Assembly (NCBI GenBank): GCA_016858145.1
Contig: JAEHOE010000035.1
Coordinates: 868,001-932,000 of the forward strand
Length of the DNA: 64,000 bases
Source of the DNA: Edaphochlamys debaryana
Lineage: Eukaryota > Chlorophyta > Chlorophyceae > Chlamydomonadales
Reading direction: 5' to 3'
Of the stretch, positions 36,701 through 64,000 are shown piece after piece. Below the pieces are notes generated by a model. The model did not search any database. It was not told the DNA's origin and saw only the letters and a list, made by a program, of their open reading frames with translations. Made by a program: the position numbers and the translations under genes. Positions within the stretch are counted from its first letter, which is position 1. The number at the start of each line of letters is the position of its first letter.

Positions 36701-37014
36701 GGAAAGCGGCGGACGCAAGGGGAGCACGCTGTTTTGTAACCTCTTGCTGCCCCCTCACGACTTCAGGTCGTCTCTCCTGCTGCCGCGTGGATGGAAGGGG
36801 GATCACTCGCAGCAGATGGGGCGGGGGCGCCGTAACGTCGGGTCGAGTATGAGCGAGGGATGATGTGGGTCGAGCGGTGCGGGCACGGCCGTCGCGTCTG
36901 CCTCTGCCGTGGGCCTCTGCAGCGCCGGGTCACGCTTAGGTTGCTTGTGCAGTAGTGCACTTGGTCCCTACGCTGCGCATCTTACTCCCAGACCCGCGAA
37001 TCCCGCAGGGGCCC
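33800..37014. other. 3.2-kb interval without a secure gene
   Basis: Several open frames exist but none has combined codon, splice and domain support. An ORF at 33835-34128 starts with a signal-peptide-like segment 36 bp after the previous stop. The stretch 36120-36660 is strongly GC3-biased in more than one frame: one frame reads like an Ala/Arg/Ser-rich transit peptide up to TAA 36471-36473, another is open from ATG 36131 to TGA 36659-36661. A TGTAA at 35490-35494 and another at 36735-36739 could end transcripts. A donor (CCCG/GTGAGC, 36658) is in phase with the exon at 37009, so an upstream exon of the next gene may lie here. Confidence 0.35.
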
Positions 37015-39467
37015 ATGCTCAGGAAACACGAGCCCCTGACAGACAGGGACCTGCACAAGCACCCCAACTTTGCTGCTGCCGCTGCCGCCGCCGCCAAGGG
37101 GCGGTACGAGGACATGCGGCGGGTAGGCGGAGGGGGCTGCAGTTGTGGGCAAGTCACATCACGGAGTGGCGGGTTGCGAGCCGGTGCTGATTGATTGCGT
37201 ACGTACTCCGCCCTGCTGTCGGTGTGCTCATCTCACTGCATCCCACACCAGCCCGGGTGCCCTGACCTCGTCCTTTTGCTTTCCTCTACAACAAGGTGCT
37301 GCAAGAGGCGGGGCACGAGGATGACCCGCTGGCGGAGGCCACGCAAGGCGTCAAGACAGAAATGGCCAAGGCGGTGGAGGAGGACCAGACCACGCGGGCG
37401 ATGTCCGAAATGCTGCGCACTATGATGCGCCAGGTAGGGTTCCCGGGAGGAGCGTCACCGGTATTTGTGCTTGTGCAGCTTGCGGGAAAAGCCGGGTACG
37501 CGAAGATCTTGCCGTAGTACCGTGTGATTTCAGTAGTACCCGAGGTGAAGGGGAACACGGAGATGCAAGTGCATTATGGGTGTGTCCACCGACCGGACGT
37601 CCTTCATCAAACCGAAGCGCTGGCAGTGTCCTGCCGTGCCGGCAGTTGCCGTAGTTCCGCGGGCCAGGCCGAGTGCTTTGCCCCCCCCTGAGGAAGCCGC
37701 TCTGAACTTGTGCCAACGCCCGGCCATCCCCCAAACCGCAGATCGCCCGCGCGCCACCTGCACTACTTCAGATGTCGCATCTGGTGAATCGCCTGTACGG
37801 CGACATGCCTGCAGGCCTGGAGGACAAGATCAGCAGGGCTCTTGCTGCGCGGTTCGCCTTGGCTGATACCTTGCTCAAGGTGGCCGAGGCGCTGCAGGAG
37901 GCGCAAATCACCTCGCACGCCTGCCAGACGCAGTGCTTGGAGCTCGTGCAAGCGTGGAACGGCCAGGTGGTTTGCCCGGGCGGCAGAGTAGGCATTTATC
38001 CCAGGCCGCTGAGCGTATGGAACCCTGCGGAACCCAGCAGCCTAGATCCCACTCCCTCCAACTAACCCGAGGACTTTTCTCATGAACGCGGGCCCCAGCC
38101 GGGCTGGGCTGGTTTGTAGGCCTTGACGCTCCGCTCTGGCCTTCGAGGCAGGCCCCGTGATGCTGCCTCGCCCCTGCCGCCCTGTACTGCAGGCCAAGGC
38201 GCAACACCCTGTCCACCCCGCCGCCGCCGCGGGCGAGGGTGGCGAGGCGCACGAGGACGTGGCGGCCGGGGCGCCGGGCGATGAGGAGGAGCAAGTGGAG
38301 GCCGAGGTGCAAATAGTGCGTTGGCATGTGGGCACCTGCCGCCGTCGCGGCAACAGACAAGGACGGGACCTTTGTAATCCTCCCTCCGCGTCCCTGCCCA
38401 CCTCCCCCAGGCGCATCCGGTCGCGCGGCGCTCCAGCTCCGGCTCCTGCACCATCGCATTTCAGGTGAGGGCGCTGGGGCCGTTCGTTTATTTAGGGCCC
38501 CCACGTCTAAGCTGGGCGGGAGTCGGTCAGCCACCAGCACAGTAGGGAATGTGGGTTCCAGTGCTGCACGGTTGGGTGCATCGGGCTCGTAAGGCGCAGT
38601 CCAGATTCATGGCATACCAAAGTTGCCTCCCTCCCGCCTACCACCGCAACCCTCCTCACGTACGTACGCTTCACCTCGCCCAGCCGCAGGAGGAGGGCAC
38701 GGTGGAGAACACGGCTGAGGAGGTGATCTCCGACGAGGAGCCTGCCCAGGTGAGGCACACATGGACGCCGGCCTCCTTGGGGATACATGGGTCAGACCTA
38801 GGGGAGCAGCGCTGCGGGCGGTGCACCCCCATGGCGCGGCCCTGCAAAAGGACCCCTGCCACCCTCTGCTACCAGTATGACTGACATCATTCACTCATCG
38901 CCACCCTTCCCTTACCTGTGCCTCTCGCTTCCGCAGCTGCAGGAGGAGGACACGGAGGCGGGCACGCCGGAGGCGGAGGCGGAGATGGGCCGCGTGCCAG
39001 GCTGCCAGCAGGGGCGGTCTGCCTGGACACGGCCAGCGTGAGCGGGTCGACTCTCTCCCTGCGCGTAGAGCTGGTGGAGAAGGTGAGCCGGCACCCTTGC
39101 TACAGCACCTGCCAGTGTGCCTGCGCGCCGTCGCTGGCCTCCTGCTCACTCCGTAGTTCGAACCGTTTTGCAGATGTTCAAGGAGCCCAAGGCCGGCATG
39201 GGCATCACCATCTTCGCCACGCCGCCCGCGGAGGGGGGCAAGGGCATGCCGGCGCCCGTGCCCGTGCCGTTCGAGCTGACTCTCAAGAAGAGCGGCAAGG
39301 GTCAGTGGCACGTCACCGGGGTGACGGCCCTCTGCAAGGCTGTGCGCCGCGAGCCCGCGGGGACCGTGGAGGCGGGGGGAAAGAAGAAGAAGGCGGTCGA
39401 CATCAGCGGGGCGTACAGCGTTTGGCGCGACACGAACGGTGGCCTCCACCTCATCAAGGCACCGTAA
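37015..39467 (+). CDS. Multi-exon protein of unknown function, with a frame break
   Basis: Exons 37015-37122 (may begin at 37009 or earlier), 37296-37433, 37772-37966, 38193-38315, 38411-38464, 38690-38749, about 38937-39082 and 39174-39467. The first six join in phase 0. They encode a helical, Ala-rich part with KTEMAKAVEEDQ-type coiled-coil stretches, then an acidic linker. The seventh exon enters in one frame (acidic, to TGA 39039-39041) but its 3' half reads sensibly only in another frame, which continues in phase into the last exon. That exon encodes a compact beta-rich, Lys/Pro-containing domain ending LHLIKAP. No family is recognised. Start is uncertain: ATG 37015 is the first in frame, while an upstream exon ending at 36657 would also fit. 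Either a one-base indel (real or sequencing) or two products by alternative splicing could explain the break. Confidence 0.5.
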
Positions 39468-40494
39468 GACGTGGGCACGGGGCGTGCCGAGGACGGGGGC
39501 GTGCAGAGGACGGGGGCGAGCAGGACGTGCCGCATTTGGGGGGGATGAAGTTTGGAGCCCTGTTGAGGTGCTATGCTCGGGCTCTTTGCATGGCCTCTCC
39601 TTCCCGTCGCTCCTCCTTGCTCCCACCCTAGCCTGCGGCTGCCTGCCACGTCGCCTGACCGGTTGTCTTCCTTCCTGCAACCCCCAGGCCGGTCCGCGAT
39701 CGTTGCGCGTCGTACTGTGAAGCCGGAGCCTGCGTGGGAGCGCAGCGGGTCGGCAGCGCCACTGCAGCGAGCGGTGCCGGGGCTGGACGGGGCTGATCTG
39801 ATGGGGGAGCCAGGGGAGAGGCTCCTGTAGCAGCGTGGATATGGTGACTGGGGGGAGATGCGGCGATGGCGTAGGGTATACTGGCTGGGCCATTAGAGTA
39901 GTGAGGAACAGGGGCGGGTACTCATGGGAAAGGATTCAGTTTTGAACTGCAGGTGGAGCATGCGGCGGCCCGGGCACCTGAGCGGCAGTTGGCGCTGAGG
40001 CTAATGCTGGGACGGGGCTGAGGTGATGTGGCCAGTGCCCCAGTGGAGAGGCCCATGTATGCACTCCGTGTTGGCGGCAATAGCTAGTAACTAGCGGTGG
40101 CGTCTTGCGTGGCCTGGGTGGATTGCAGCAGGCCTAGGGCTCGGTAGTGAGCCCTGATGTACAATCTGTACGGAAGCATTACGGTATATCAAGGGAGTCG
40201 AACCACAGTAAGAAAGTCGGAGAGGGTTAAGGCAGGTGGTGCTGCGTGGCCGTGCTGGGCTCGCCAGGCTGCAAGGGCTGCTGGCCCGAAACTTTCGGCG
40301 AAAGGGGGCGCACCACAGCAGGGCATGGCGTGCGCTCGGTGGCAGGGGTGCTCGGTGGATCCATATGTAGCAAGGTTCTCGACTGCTCCCAGGCCCTCAG
40401 ATCACGACCACGTGAACCGGACTTTGCACGCCCGTGTCTGCCCCAACCTCCATAGTCCCGCTCCCCTTCCTCTCCCCCACCCCCACTCGCCCCC
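39468..40494. other. Interval between convergent genes
   Basis: About 1 kb between two 3' ends. No coding exon, tRNA or repeat is evident, and no TGTAA was found for either neighbour within it. Confidence 0.4.
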
Positions 40495-43308
40495 CTACAC
40501 CCTGAGCGCCTCCAGCACGAATGCGTAGAAGGCCTCGGCCTCCACCCGCCACACCACAGACACATTGCGGGGAGGCGTGCCGCCGCGGAGGACCGCAGCG
40601 GAGCAGGCGCCGCCCCGGCCGCTGCCGCCCTCGGCCCCCTCCTCGGGGCGGCACGTGCCCGCGTCCTCGTCAGCGTCATCGGCCAGAGCCGTGCGGCCCT
40701 GGGGCGGGGGAATGGGTGGAGGGTCAGGAAGGTCCTCCCACCGGAATGCGTTCAGCAGCAGATAGCGGGAGCAGGGTGCGCGCAGATGAGCTCAAGGCCC
40801 CTACCAAGACACGTCCAACACCGCTTGCCTTCCCCCCCGGCCCCACCTGGCTGCGCCCCTCCGTCACCGCGTACGTCTCCACCGTCTCCTCCACCTCGCA
40901 CAGCCCCGGCCGCAGCACGCAGGCGGCCGTGAGGGTGTCCCAGGCGTAGTACGGCTCATGTGGGCGCTCGTACACCCAGCTGATCACCCTGAGCAGCAAG
41001 GGAGGGGCAGTAGTTGGCGTCAGGCCGTCATGGGGGCCTTCCCGGTCCTTGGCCCCCCCTCCCCCTCACTTGGACCATATGATTCCCGCCAGCACCGAGT
41101 AACGGCTGTCGGACTGGGGGCCGAACCTGGGTGGGAGGGTGGGGGGTGCTGTCTGTCATGGGACCAGGAAGCGGCCGTGGAGTGTGGACGCCAGGGGAGT
41201 GTGGACTCCTGGGCTGAGACACGTGTGACCTGCCCTCAACACCCTATCCGTGACCCCTCTCCCAGCCCCCGGCCACTCCCACCTGTAGACCAGGTCGGGC
41301 GTCACGGGCACTGCGTTGGTTGCGTCCAGGGGCACCAGCACCAGCGGCACACGCGAGCGCCACACGGCACCCACGGCCTCGGGGTCCCTGGGGGGGAATG
41401 GGCAGGCGATGGTGGTTGGCCTGCAGCCCGCGATGCCCTGCAACGGGTCCTGCTGCCCCGGGGTAGCTCCCCGCCCGCCCCCCGCCTCCCCACCAGTACG
41501 CGTTCCACTCTGCGGTGCCGTCGTGCCCCGGGGCCACCACGTTGCCGTGCGCCCGCAGCGCCCCGCCCATCCAATAGATCTGGGGGCGGGGGAAGAGGGC
41601 AAAGGGGGCAAAGGAGGGTAAGGAAGGGACACGGCTTGGGGTTGAAGTGGGTTGAGGCCCGTTGAGGCCCGTTCCATGAGTGGGAGAGTGGCAGGGCACT
41701 CTCCATCAGCTCCGGCCTTTCCTCGTGCCGCCGCGTTCCTCCAGCGCTGAGGCCACGGCAGCCCCCTTGCTGCGCCCTCGAGCTCACCGCAGTACAGCCC
41801 CGACCCACATCAATCTGGTCCGACCCACATCAATCCTCTCCGACCCACATCAGCCCTTCCCAACCCACATCACCCGCCCCCCTCCACCCCCTGCCACCCC
41901 CCACCTTCTTGATCTTGCTGGCCGCCGCCTCCCCGTACCGCGTCAGCACGTGCGCTACGTTGGACAGCGGCCCCGTGGACACCAGGGTCACGGGCTCGGG
42001 CTGGGCCAGGAGCAGCTCGGCCAGGAAGTCCTCGCCCGGGGTCTGAAGAGGGTCGAGGTCAGGAGGTACGGGTGTAGACGGGGAAGCTGGGATGAGGACG
42101 ACTGGGCCGTGCCTCGTCCATAACGGTACCCAGCCTGCGAGCTAGCCTGCCCTCAAAACCCTCATCCCGACCTAAGCTGCGGCCTGCTGTCCCCGCCTTC
42201 GCCCACTGCGGCTACTGTGCACTTCCGATTCCACTACGTCCACCCCGCTGCTCCGCACTTCCACTCTTTCACCGCTTGCTCGGTCCTGAGCCACTGAGCT
42301 CCTCGCCCTACCCCACCATGCTGCTCCCCCTCTTCCACCCCCACCTTGACCCGTTGCGGCTCCAGCTCCTCGGGCCGCATGCCGTTGATCAGCGGCTGCA
42401 CGTCCACACTGAGGTTGGTGGATGGGGGGTAAGGGGCGGGTGGAGAAGGGTACAACGGGGCAGGGGCACATGTCATCTACATCGCGCAGGGTTGAGCCAC
42501 CCTCAGCTGTTATAGGCCAGCCCCACTTGCCACCGCACACGTACGGCAGTACGGCACTCGCCTGAGCGGGCTCCAGCGCCAGAGCTCAGGGAAGGGGTTG
42601 GCCCCCTGCAGCGAGGAGGCCGCCACGGGCACGTCCCGGAAGCCCAGCGTGTACAGGATCTTGAGCGTGGTATTGACCGCCAGCTGCGGGTCGTGAGGTT
42701 GGGGTTTGGGGTGTGTGAGGTGCGGGTTGAGGGCATTCAGGGTTGGGGCTACCCATCAGCTTGGTTGGGGGTTGGTGGGTGGTATCAGATGGGGTGTTGG
42801 TGTACGCTGGCCTGGAGCCGGGACCCAGGAGCCATCGCACCCCCCAACCCAATGTTCGATACGGACCCCAAACATGACTCTTCCGAGGCCCCAACCCACA
42901 TCGATCTTGCAGTCCGCGTCCAGGATGGTGATGCCCAGCAGCTTGACGTCCGCGGGGCGGGACAGCAGCAGCAGGAGGGTCACGAAGTCATCGATGCCTG
43001 GGGCAGAAGGGAGATATCGGTGGGCTTGGTAGGGTTTGGTCAGGTAATGGAGAGCCGGGGGCAGAGCGTGCAAACTCAGCTCGGTAGAGCCCTTCTGGGC
43101 GAGGCAGGGCAGGGGGTCGGGGCCCCGCGCAGGGGCAGGGGCCGTGGGTCTCGGGATGTCGTGGGGTTCGAAGCGTGGTGCACCGCTGCTCACCTCCGTC
43201 ATGGTCGAATATAATCTTTAAGGGCTCCGCTTCTGCTCTGGCAATCCAGTCCATCGAGAACATCAGAGCTGCCACGAACGCGATGGCGCGGTATCGAACG
43301 GTCGCCAT
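40495..43308 (-). CDS. Secreted inosine/uridine-preferring nucleoside hydrolase
   Basis: Hydrolyses the N-glycosidic bond of ribonucleosides to base and ribose, for purine/pyrimidine salvage; a secreted form would scavenge extracellular nucleosides. Ten exons on the minus strand: 43308-43194, 42997-42900, 42683-42562, 42408-42345, 42042-41905, 41579-41494, 41387-41283, 41126-41070, 40988-40847, 40698-40495. They sum exactly to 376 residues. Residues 1-27 form a signal peptide. The family Ca-binding motif DxDxxxDD is seen as DHDGGIDD (residues 35-42), split by the first intron. Further family landmarks are the GPLSNVA block and IYWMGGALRAHGNV, with the Asn and His after it, and a late Asp in YAWDTL. 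The third intron uses a GC-AG boundary (donor GCGAGT at 42561). A 20-bp minisatellite lies in the fifth intron. The C-terminus carries a Gly/Glu/Cys-rich insertion. Substrate preference cannot be read from sequence. Confidence 0.9.
41809..41875. repeat. Four-unit ~20-bp minisatellite in a nucleoside hydrolase intron
   Basis: CGACCCACATCAATC-type units occur four times, with the last unit diverged (CAACCCACATCACC). Located in the intron between exons 41905 and 41579. Confidence 0.8.
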
Positions 43309-45127
43309 CCCGACACGGTTGCCAACACTCCGTCGGCCGCCTGCTCGATGAAATTAATCCAGTGCTGGATGAAGGAAGGACTCAATCGTATCGCCGGTAT
43401 CGCAGGATAGCGAAGTAGAGTGCAGATGCGGAGAAGTAAATAACCTAGTCACGTCAATGTTACTTATTTGCAATTTGCTTGGCGGGCATGCTGGCAGTAG
43501 CGGGGGGAGGCGGGCACGGGCGACGCGGAAGCACGGAGCTACGACAGCGTGTGTGTTTTGGCCACACCCCTGGGCCACCCGAGGGGGCCACCCGGGCGCC
43601 CTCCCGCGCCTGTCTGTACTGCTACTCGGGGGCTCCGGGGGGCTCCAGGGACTTTCAGCCCAGGGCGGTCCCCTGTTCGTAGGCGGCTACGCTTCACAGG
43701 TAACTTTCACAGGCTTTTTGCATCGGCCTACGAAATGCGATGCCACGACTCCGCGGCACTACGCCCCGTTGTCTATAATAAACCCGGGGGGCCCCCGCGG
43801 CCGCTTGCCGAGGTGCTGCTGGCCCCGGTAACGCTCCTAGGTCTCTGATGGTTCCGATTTGGATGCGGGACGGCGCGTCGACCGCCTGCGCCTGTGGAGA
43901 GCCAGGGAGAGCCAGCTCCTGCCACCTCCTGCCCGCTACCTGCCCCGCGTGCTGCGCCGAACGTGCACAACCTGCACGCACCTGGCCACCCACACACCCA
44001 CGAAGCACATACCCTGGTTAAGTCCTCTTTGCTGTTGCGGCCGAGAGCCAGTGCACCCGCAGGGGGCACTTGGGCTCTTTCGGCACGCGCGAATTGGCAT
44101 GACATGCGGAGTGTGTTCCGTAGCGCGCGGAAAGGCCAGGACCTTATCTGTGAGGCCGATACCCCTCCCCCGCTACGGGGGGACCGAGAGCAGCACCCAG
44201 GAAGAAGGACCGGGCAATGCGGGACTGTCTTTGCCGCTAGACTGCTGATCCAGGTGTTCTGACAAGTTGATACAATAGCTTGGCGAAGACTACAACTACA
44301 AGTTCAACTAACAGGCGACCACACGAAGAGCTGTGCGCAGGGCCGCACCCTCGAGCATCTGGCTCGAGTGCGGACGTAGTGTTGGCCCGACGCTGCTGGA
44401 CACGCATGACTTGTAGCACGAGCGCTTTGAGGCTGCGTTAGTCTGCTTGGGCTTGCGAAGTTTTGCCAGAAGCGCTCGGCTGGTGTGGTGCAGCGGCGCA
44501 CAGCTTTTGGCCTAGTCGGCCTGCAAGTGGGCCCATGACTTGCTGAGGCTCGCCTGGCAGACTGCAGGCTTGCTAAGGTGAGGCGGCCGAGCTTGTCCCG
44601 AGGGCGCGCATTCGCGACGTCCTGGGCGCCAGCTCGCGTGAGTGCCGGAGCGCTGCGTGCGCACGCGAAGCATTTTTCAACTTTCGGACGGGGGGCTTTC
44701 AGGCTGAAGCCCTGCGACTAGCGTGCATGTAGAACTCTGCACGGCGAGCGCTGCACCTCGTCGACGGAAGCGCCGGGCCGAGCCCCAAGCGCTCCTCGCG
44801 CCCCGCGCAGCGCTGCAGCTACCCCTTAGGTGGTTCTGAAAGTCGTTGCGCCTGCGGGCGGCGACTGGAGGTCTCGAGGAAGCGGAAGCGGGAGCGGCTG
44901 CCGCCGGCAGGATACTTGGGAACCTAGGGTCTGGGCCCGGCTCTGGACTTGCACACCACGCGCTGCATCTTGTCGTCATCCTGCACCTTGATGAGGACCG
45001 CAAAGGACGTCCTTCCAGTGGCAATTTTGAAGATCCACTACTGACGATTTCTCCTCTTGGCGCGGCGTGCGCCCGCAGGTGAGGCGCGGTGTCCGTGTCG
45101 CTCTGACGCGGCGCCGTACGCAGCACC
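43309..45127. promoter_or_regulatory. Shared upstream region of the divergent nucleoside hydrolase and SWR1 genes
   Basis: 1.8 kb with no supported exon on either strand. The first 200 bp next to the hydrolase start are the most AT-rich of the window. An AT-rich CTATAATAAA lies near 43782. Promoter positions cannot be fixed by eye. Confidence 0.45.
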
Positions 45128-61750
<16,623 letters not shown>

Positions 61751-62926
61751 GCGGCAGGCAGATGGAGTGGGCCGCAGCCCCCGGGGCTCGGGTGGAGCGG
61801 GCGGAGGCGGCCAACCGCTTCCACAGGCAATACGCTTCGGTGGAGTGCGCGGGCGGGGGGGCGCTGGAAGCCGGCATTGGCTGGCTCTCCCTGGCTGCGG
61901 GCCGCAGGGGTCCTGCCAACGGGGGGAAGGGGGTATGTAGGCGGCAAGCCGCGCAGAAGCGAAGCGCCGAAGGTTGAGGCGGCCCAAGATAGGTGTTGTG
62001 GGCTTCCGATGATGACGGACCCATGCCTGGGCGGGGCGAGGAGGCTCGGGGCGGCTCAGTTGGGTTTGGCTAGCTCGTGTCAGTTGGGAGCTGGCTGTGG
62101 CGATAGCAGCAAGCGGCAAGCCAGGGGGTGGACGAGCAGGATAGGGTAGGTCAGGACACGAGGGAGTTGCCTGGTGCCCGCAACATAGTTGGCACAGGGA
62201 GTGCAGAACGGGCATGGGCACTGGGCTGGCGAAGGGGGCTTCTGGACGGACGTCGCCCTGAAGGTGCCGCCTGGCCTGCCTGGGCTCGTGAGTGTTGAGG
62301 TGCGGGCAGGATGTGCGGTGCCGTTGTCTGGTGAGGGTAGGCGTACGGGAGCCAGGAACGGACCGCTTTGGAAGCGGAGGCGGGTGGCTTTGCAAGAACA
62401 AGAGCGCGGAGGGCTCACAGTGAGTGGAAGCGGCTGTACACGCTTGCGGCCGTTATGCGTTCCTATGGCTGCGGTGGCGGTGACACGAAGCCTTCGCGCT
62501 TCGCAGGGGCCGTGCGGGAAGGGGGATGCAGCTGAGCGCGTCGACGTAGCCGCTTTTGCAACGCGAGAGAAGAAGGCAGGGTGCCAGCAATGTGCATCGC
62601 CGAGGCAGGTCGAGGCCCCCGGGGCCGGAGGGGTTCTGTGCTCGCAGGGGCCGTGCAGCGCAGTCCGGGGCCGGAGGGGTGTTCGGGGGGTCGGAGGGGT
62701 GTTCGGGGGGAAAGGGGGCGCGAAACACACATGACGACAGAGCTTCACTCAGATGCCAAGGGCATTCTCTTTGTGCATTTCTCTTCAGCTTCATCCACCT
62801 TTCTGCTCCTATCGCACTGAGCCCTCAAGTAGAGCCCGCATAGGTCTGCGGCATCACCTTTGCCGCTGGAAGACTAGGCGTCCTTAAGTCTCCACAACCT
62901 TTCTGCTGCTTCACACGACAGCTACT
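61751..62926. other. Interval between SWR1 and ankyrin-like member 2
   Basis: SWR1 3' UTR plus promoter of the next gene. No exon is supported and no TGTAA was found. A short imperfect repeat of GGAGGGGTGTTCGGGG occurs at about 62672-62716. Confidence 0.4.
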
Positions 62927-64000
62927 ATGGAGCACCACGCCATCCCTCACGACCTCGCGGCTGTAGATCCCGCGATTCCCACCGAGGACCACGCCTTCGT
63001 CTGGCTACCCGCGATAGCAGCTAATATCGCTAACTTTCTGCCTCACAACGAGGTGGCATGCACGCTCCGTGCGCTGGACAAGGCGAGCGCGGAGCTGTTC
63101 GGCAATGTCAACACGGTGCAGCTCTCGCAGCCTGTTCCCTGCTGGGCCTTCGCGGAGCACTGGCTGGCTCCCCAGGCCTGCAGACAGCTCACGCTGCAGC
63201 AGCGGCGGGAGCTGATGTGCCACGTCGCGGCCAGCGGCGATGTGGTCAACCTGCGGGTGGCCATGCAGGCGGCCGGCTGCCCGCCGCCGGAGCACCTGCT
63301 CAGAGCTGCCGCGGGCTCGGGCTCCCGCGAGTGCTGCGAGCACATTGCCAAGTCGCGTAAGCACTCCTCAAGAGGGTGGGGCATGGCTCTGCACGCTGCC
63401 GCCGAAGGGGGACACCGCGCCGTCTGCGAGTGGTGCCGCGATCAGGGGGCCAAGCCGACGTGGGGGGCCGTGGCTGCGGCTTACCGCGGCGGCCACCCGG
63501 AGCTGGCGGAGCGGCTGAGGCCGGAGGGGCAGCCCAGCCCTAAGAAAACGGGCAAGGTGATGGCGGCTGTAGCTCTCCGCGGGAGCCTTGAGACGCTCAA
63601 GGGCATGTGGGCGGAGTGGGGCGAGCAGCTGCTGGAGGCAGGCCTTGACGACGAATTCCTCAACCTCTTGGTGCCACCGAATTGCAACTACGTTGTCAAT
63701 GTCCTCGCCGCCGCCGTCGGCAGCCCAACACCCGACTGGGAGGCAAAGGCGGAGCTCCTCCTCGCCAACGGCCTGGGCCTTGACGGGAACAAGCTCTCCA
63801 TCGAGGACATCCTGCGCCTGCCCAAGGACACAGCCGTGCAGCGCCTTGAGTGGATGCGGCTGCGGGGCTTTGAGCTGGGGGGGTACTGGCTGTATGAGGC
63901 TGTTGAGGCCCGCAGTGCAGCTGCGGTCGACTGGATTCTTAGCGCTGGAGGAGACAATGAGTGGAGCCTTTCAGTGTTGGAGGATAACATGAGCGACGCG
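62927..64000 (+). CDS. Ankyrin-like / F-box-like protein, volvocine family, member 2 (3' end outside window)
   Basis: One open exon from ATG 62927 to the window edge (358 residues seen). It aligns with member 1 (7220-9128) along its length: the F-box-like NEVACTLR block, AASGDV, AAEGGH, WGAVAAAYRGGHPELAE, GSPTPDWE and RLEWMRLRG all recur. It differs in its N-terminal 20 residues and in short insertions, including one after HIAKSRKH (about residues 143-155). Function is not known; adaptor or protein-interaction role is inference from the repeats. That the two copies lie 54 kb apart in the same orientation, with unrelated genes between, argues for dispersed rather than tandem family growth here. 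Confidence 0.78.
   Translation, partial: MEHHAIPHDLAAVDPAIPTEDHAFVWLPAIAANIANFLPHNEVACTLRALDKASAELFGNVNTVQLSQPVPCWAFAEHWLAPQACRQLTLQQRRELMCHVAASGDVVNLRVAMQAAGCPPPEHLLRAAAGSGSRECCEHIAKSRKHSSRGWGMALHAAAEGGHRAVCEWCRDQGAKPTWGAVAAAYRGGHPELAERLRPEGQPSPKKTGKVMAAVALRGSLETLKGMWAEWGEQLLEAGLDDEFLNLLVPPNCNYVVNVLAAAVGSPTPDWEAKAELLLANGLGLDGNKLSIEDILRLPKDTAVQRLEWMRLRGFELGGYWLYEAVEARSAAAVDWILSAGGDNEWSLSVLEDNMSDA

Noticed and set aside
39150..39172. GTTCGAACC as a tRNA T-arm.
   Set aside because: No matching acceptor or anticodon arms; it lies at the end of an intron, just before an acceptor.
41809..41875. CRISPR-like regular repeat.
   Set aside because: Only four degenerate units with no unique spacers, inside a eukaryotic intron.

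Overview
The window is nuclear DNA of a unicellular or colonial green alga, most likely a volvocine (Chlamydomonas/Gonium/Volvox group). The grounds are very high GC, a strong preference for G or C at third codon positions, many short introns with GTGAG-type donors and C-rich acceptors, long 3' UTRs and TGTAA polyadenylation signals. Homopolymer runs of Ala, Gly, Gln and Asp/His inside proteins fit the same group. Nothing bacterial, organellar or viral was seen. Gene models were built by hand: exons were chosen so that splice sites and reading phase agree across every junction.

Layout from left to right: (1) the 3' part of a P1B-type heavy-metal ATPase of the HMA1 type (+, 52-5711). (2) An ankyrin-like/F-box-like protein of a lineage-specific family (+, 7220-9128); a second member runs off the right edge (+, 62927-64000). 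(3) A small unknown protein (+, 9780-10363). (4) A 17-exon membrane-anchored leucine-rich-repeat protein without a kinase (-, 20410-11993). (5) A 19-exon FAM135-type DUF676 serine hydrolase (+, 21304-30303), divergent from the LRR gene. (6) A single-exon Pro-rich unknown (+, 32822-33799). (7) A multi-exon unknown with a reading-frame break (+, 37015-39467). (8) A secreted inosine/uridine-preferring nucleoside hydrolase (-, 43308-40495). (9) A 42-exon SWR1/PIE1-type chromatin remodeller of 2,969 residues (+, 45128-61750), divergent from the hydrolase gene.

The genes do not form a pathway or operon; this is an ordinary stretch of algal chromosome. The interest lies in local sequence dynamics. 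SWR1 carries a very recent tandem duplication of a conserved two-exon module whose intron is identical in both copies. A 32-bp element recurs just upstream of 3' splice sites in unrelated genes, always in the sense orientation. Exon-end plus donor fragments are duplicated inside the following intron in two genes. A 0.37-kb dispersed repeat forms the proximal promoter of the LRR gene and also sits in an intron of the hydrolase gene next door. Coding His/Asp and Gln tracts are long. Intervals without a supported gene are described individually.
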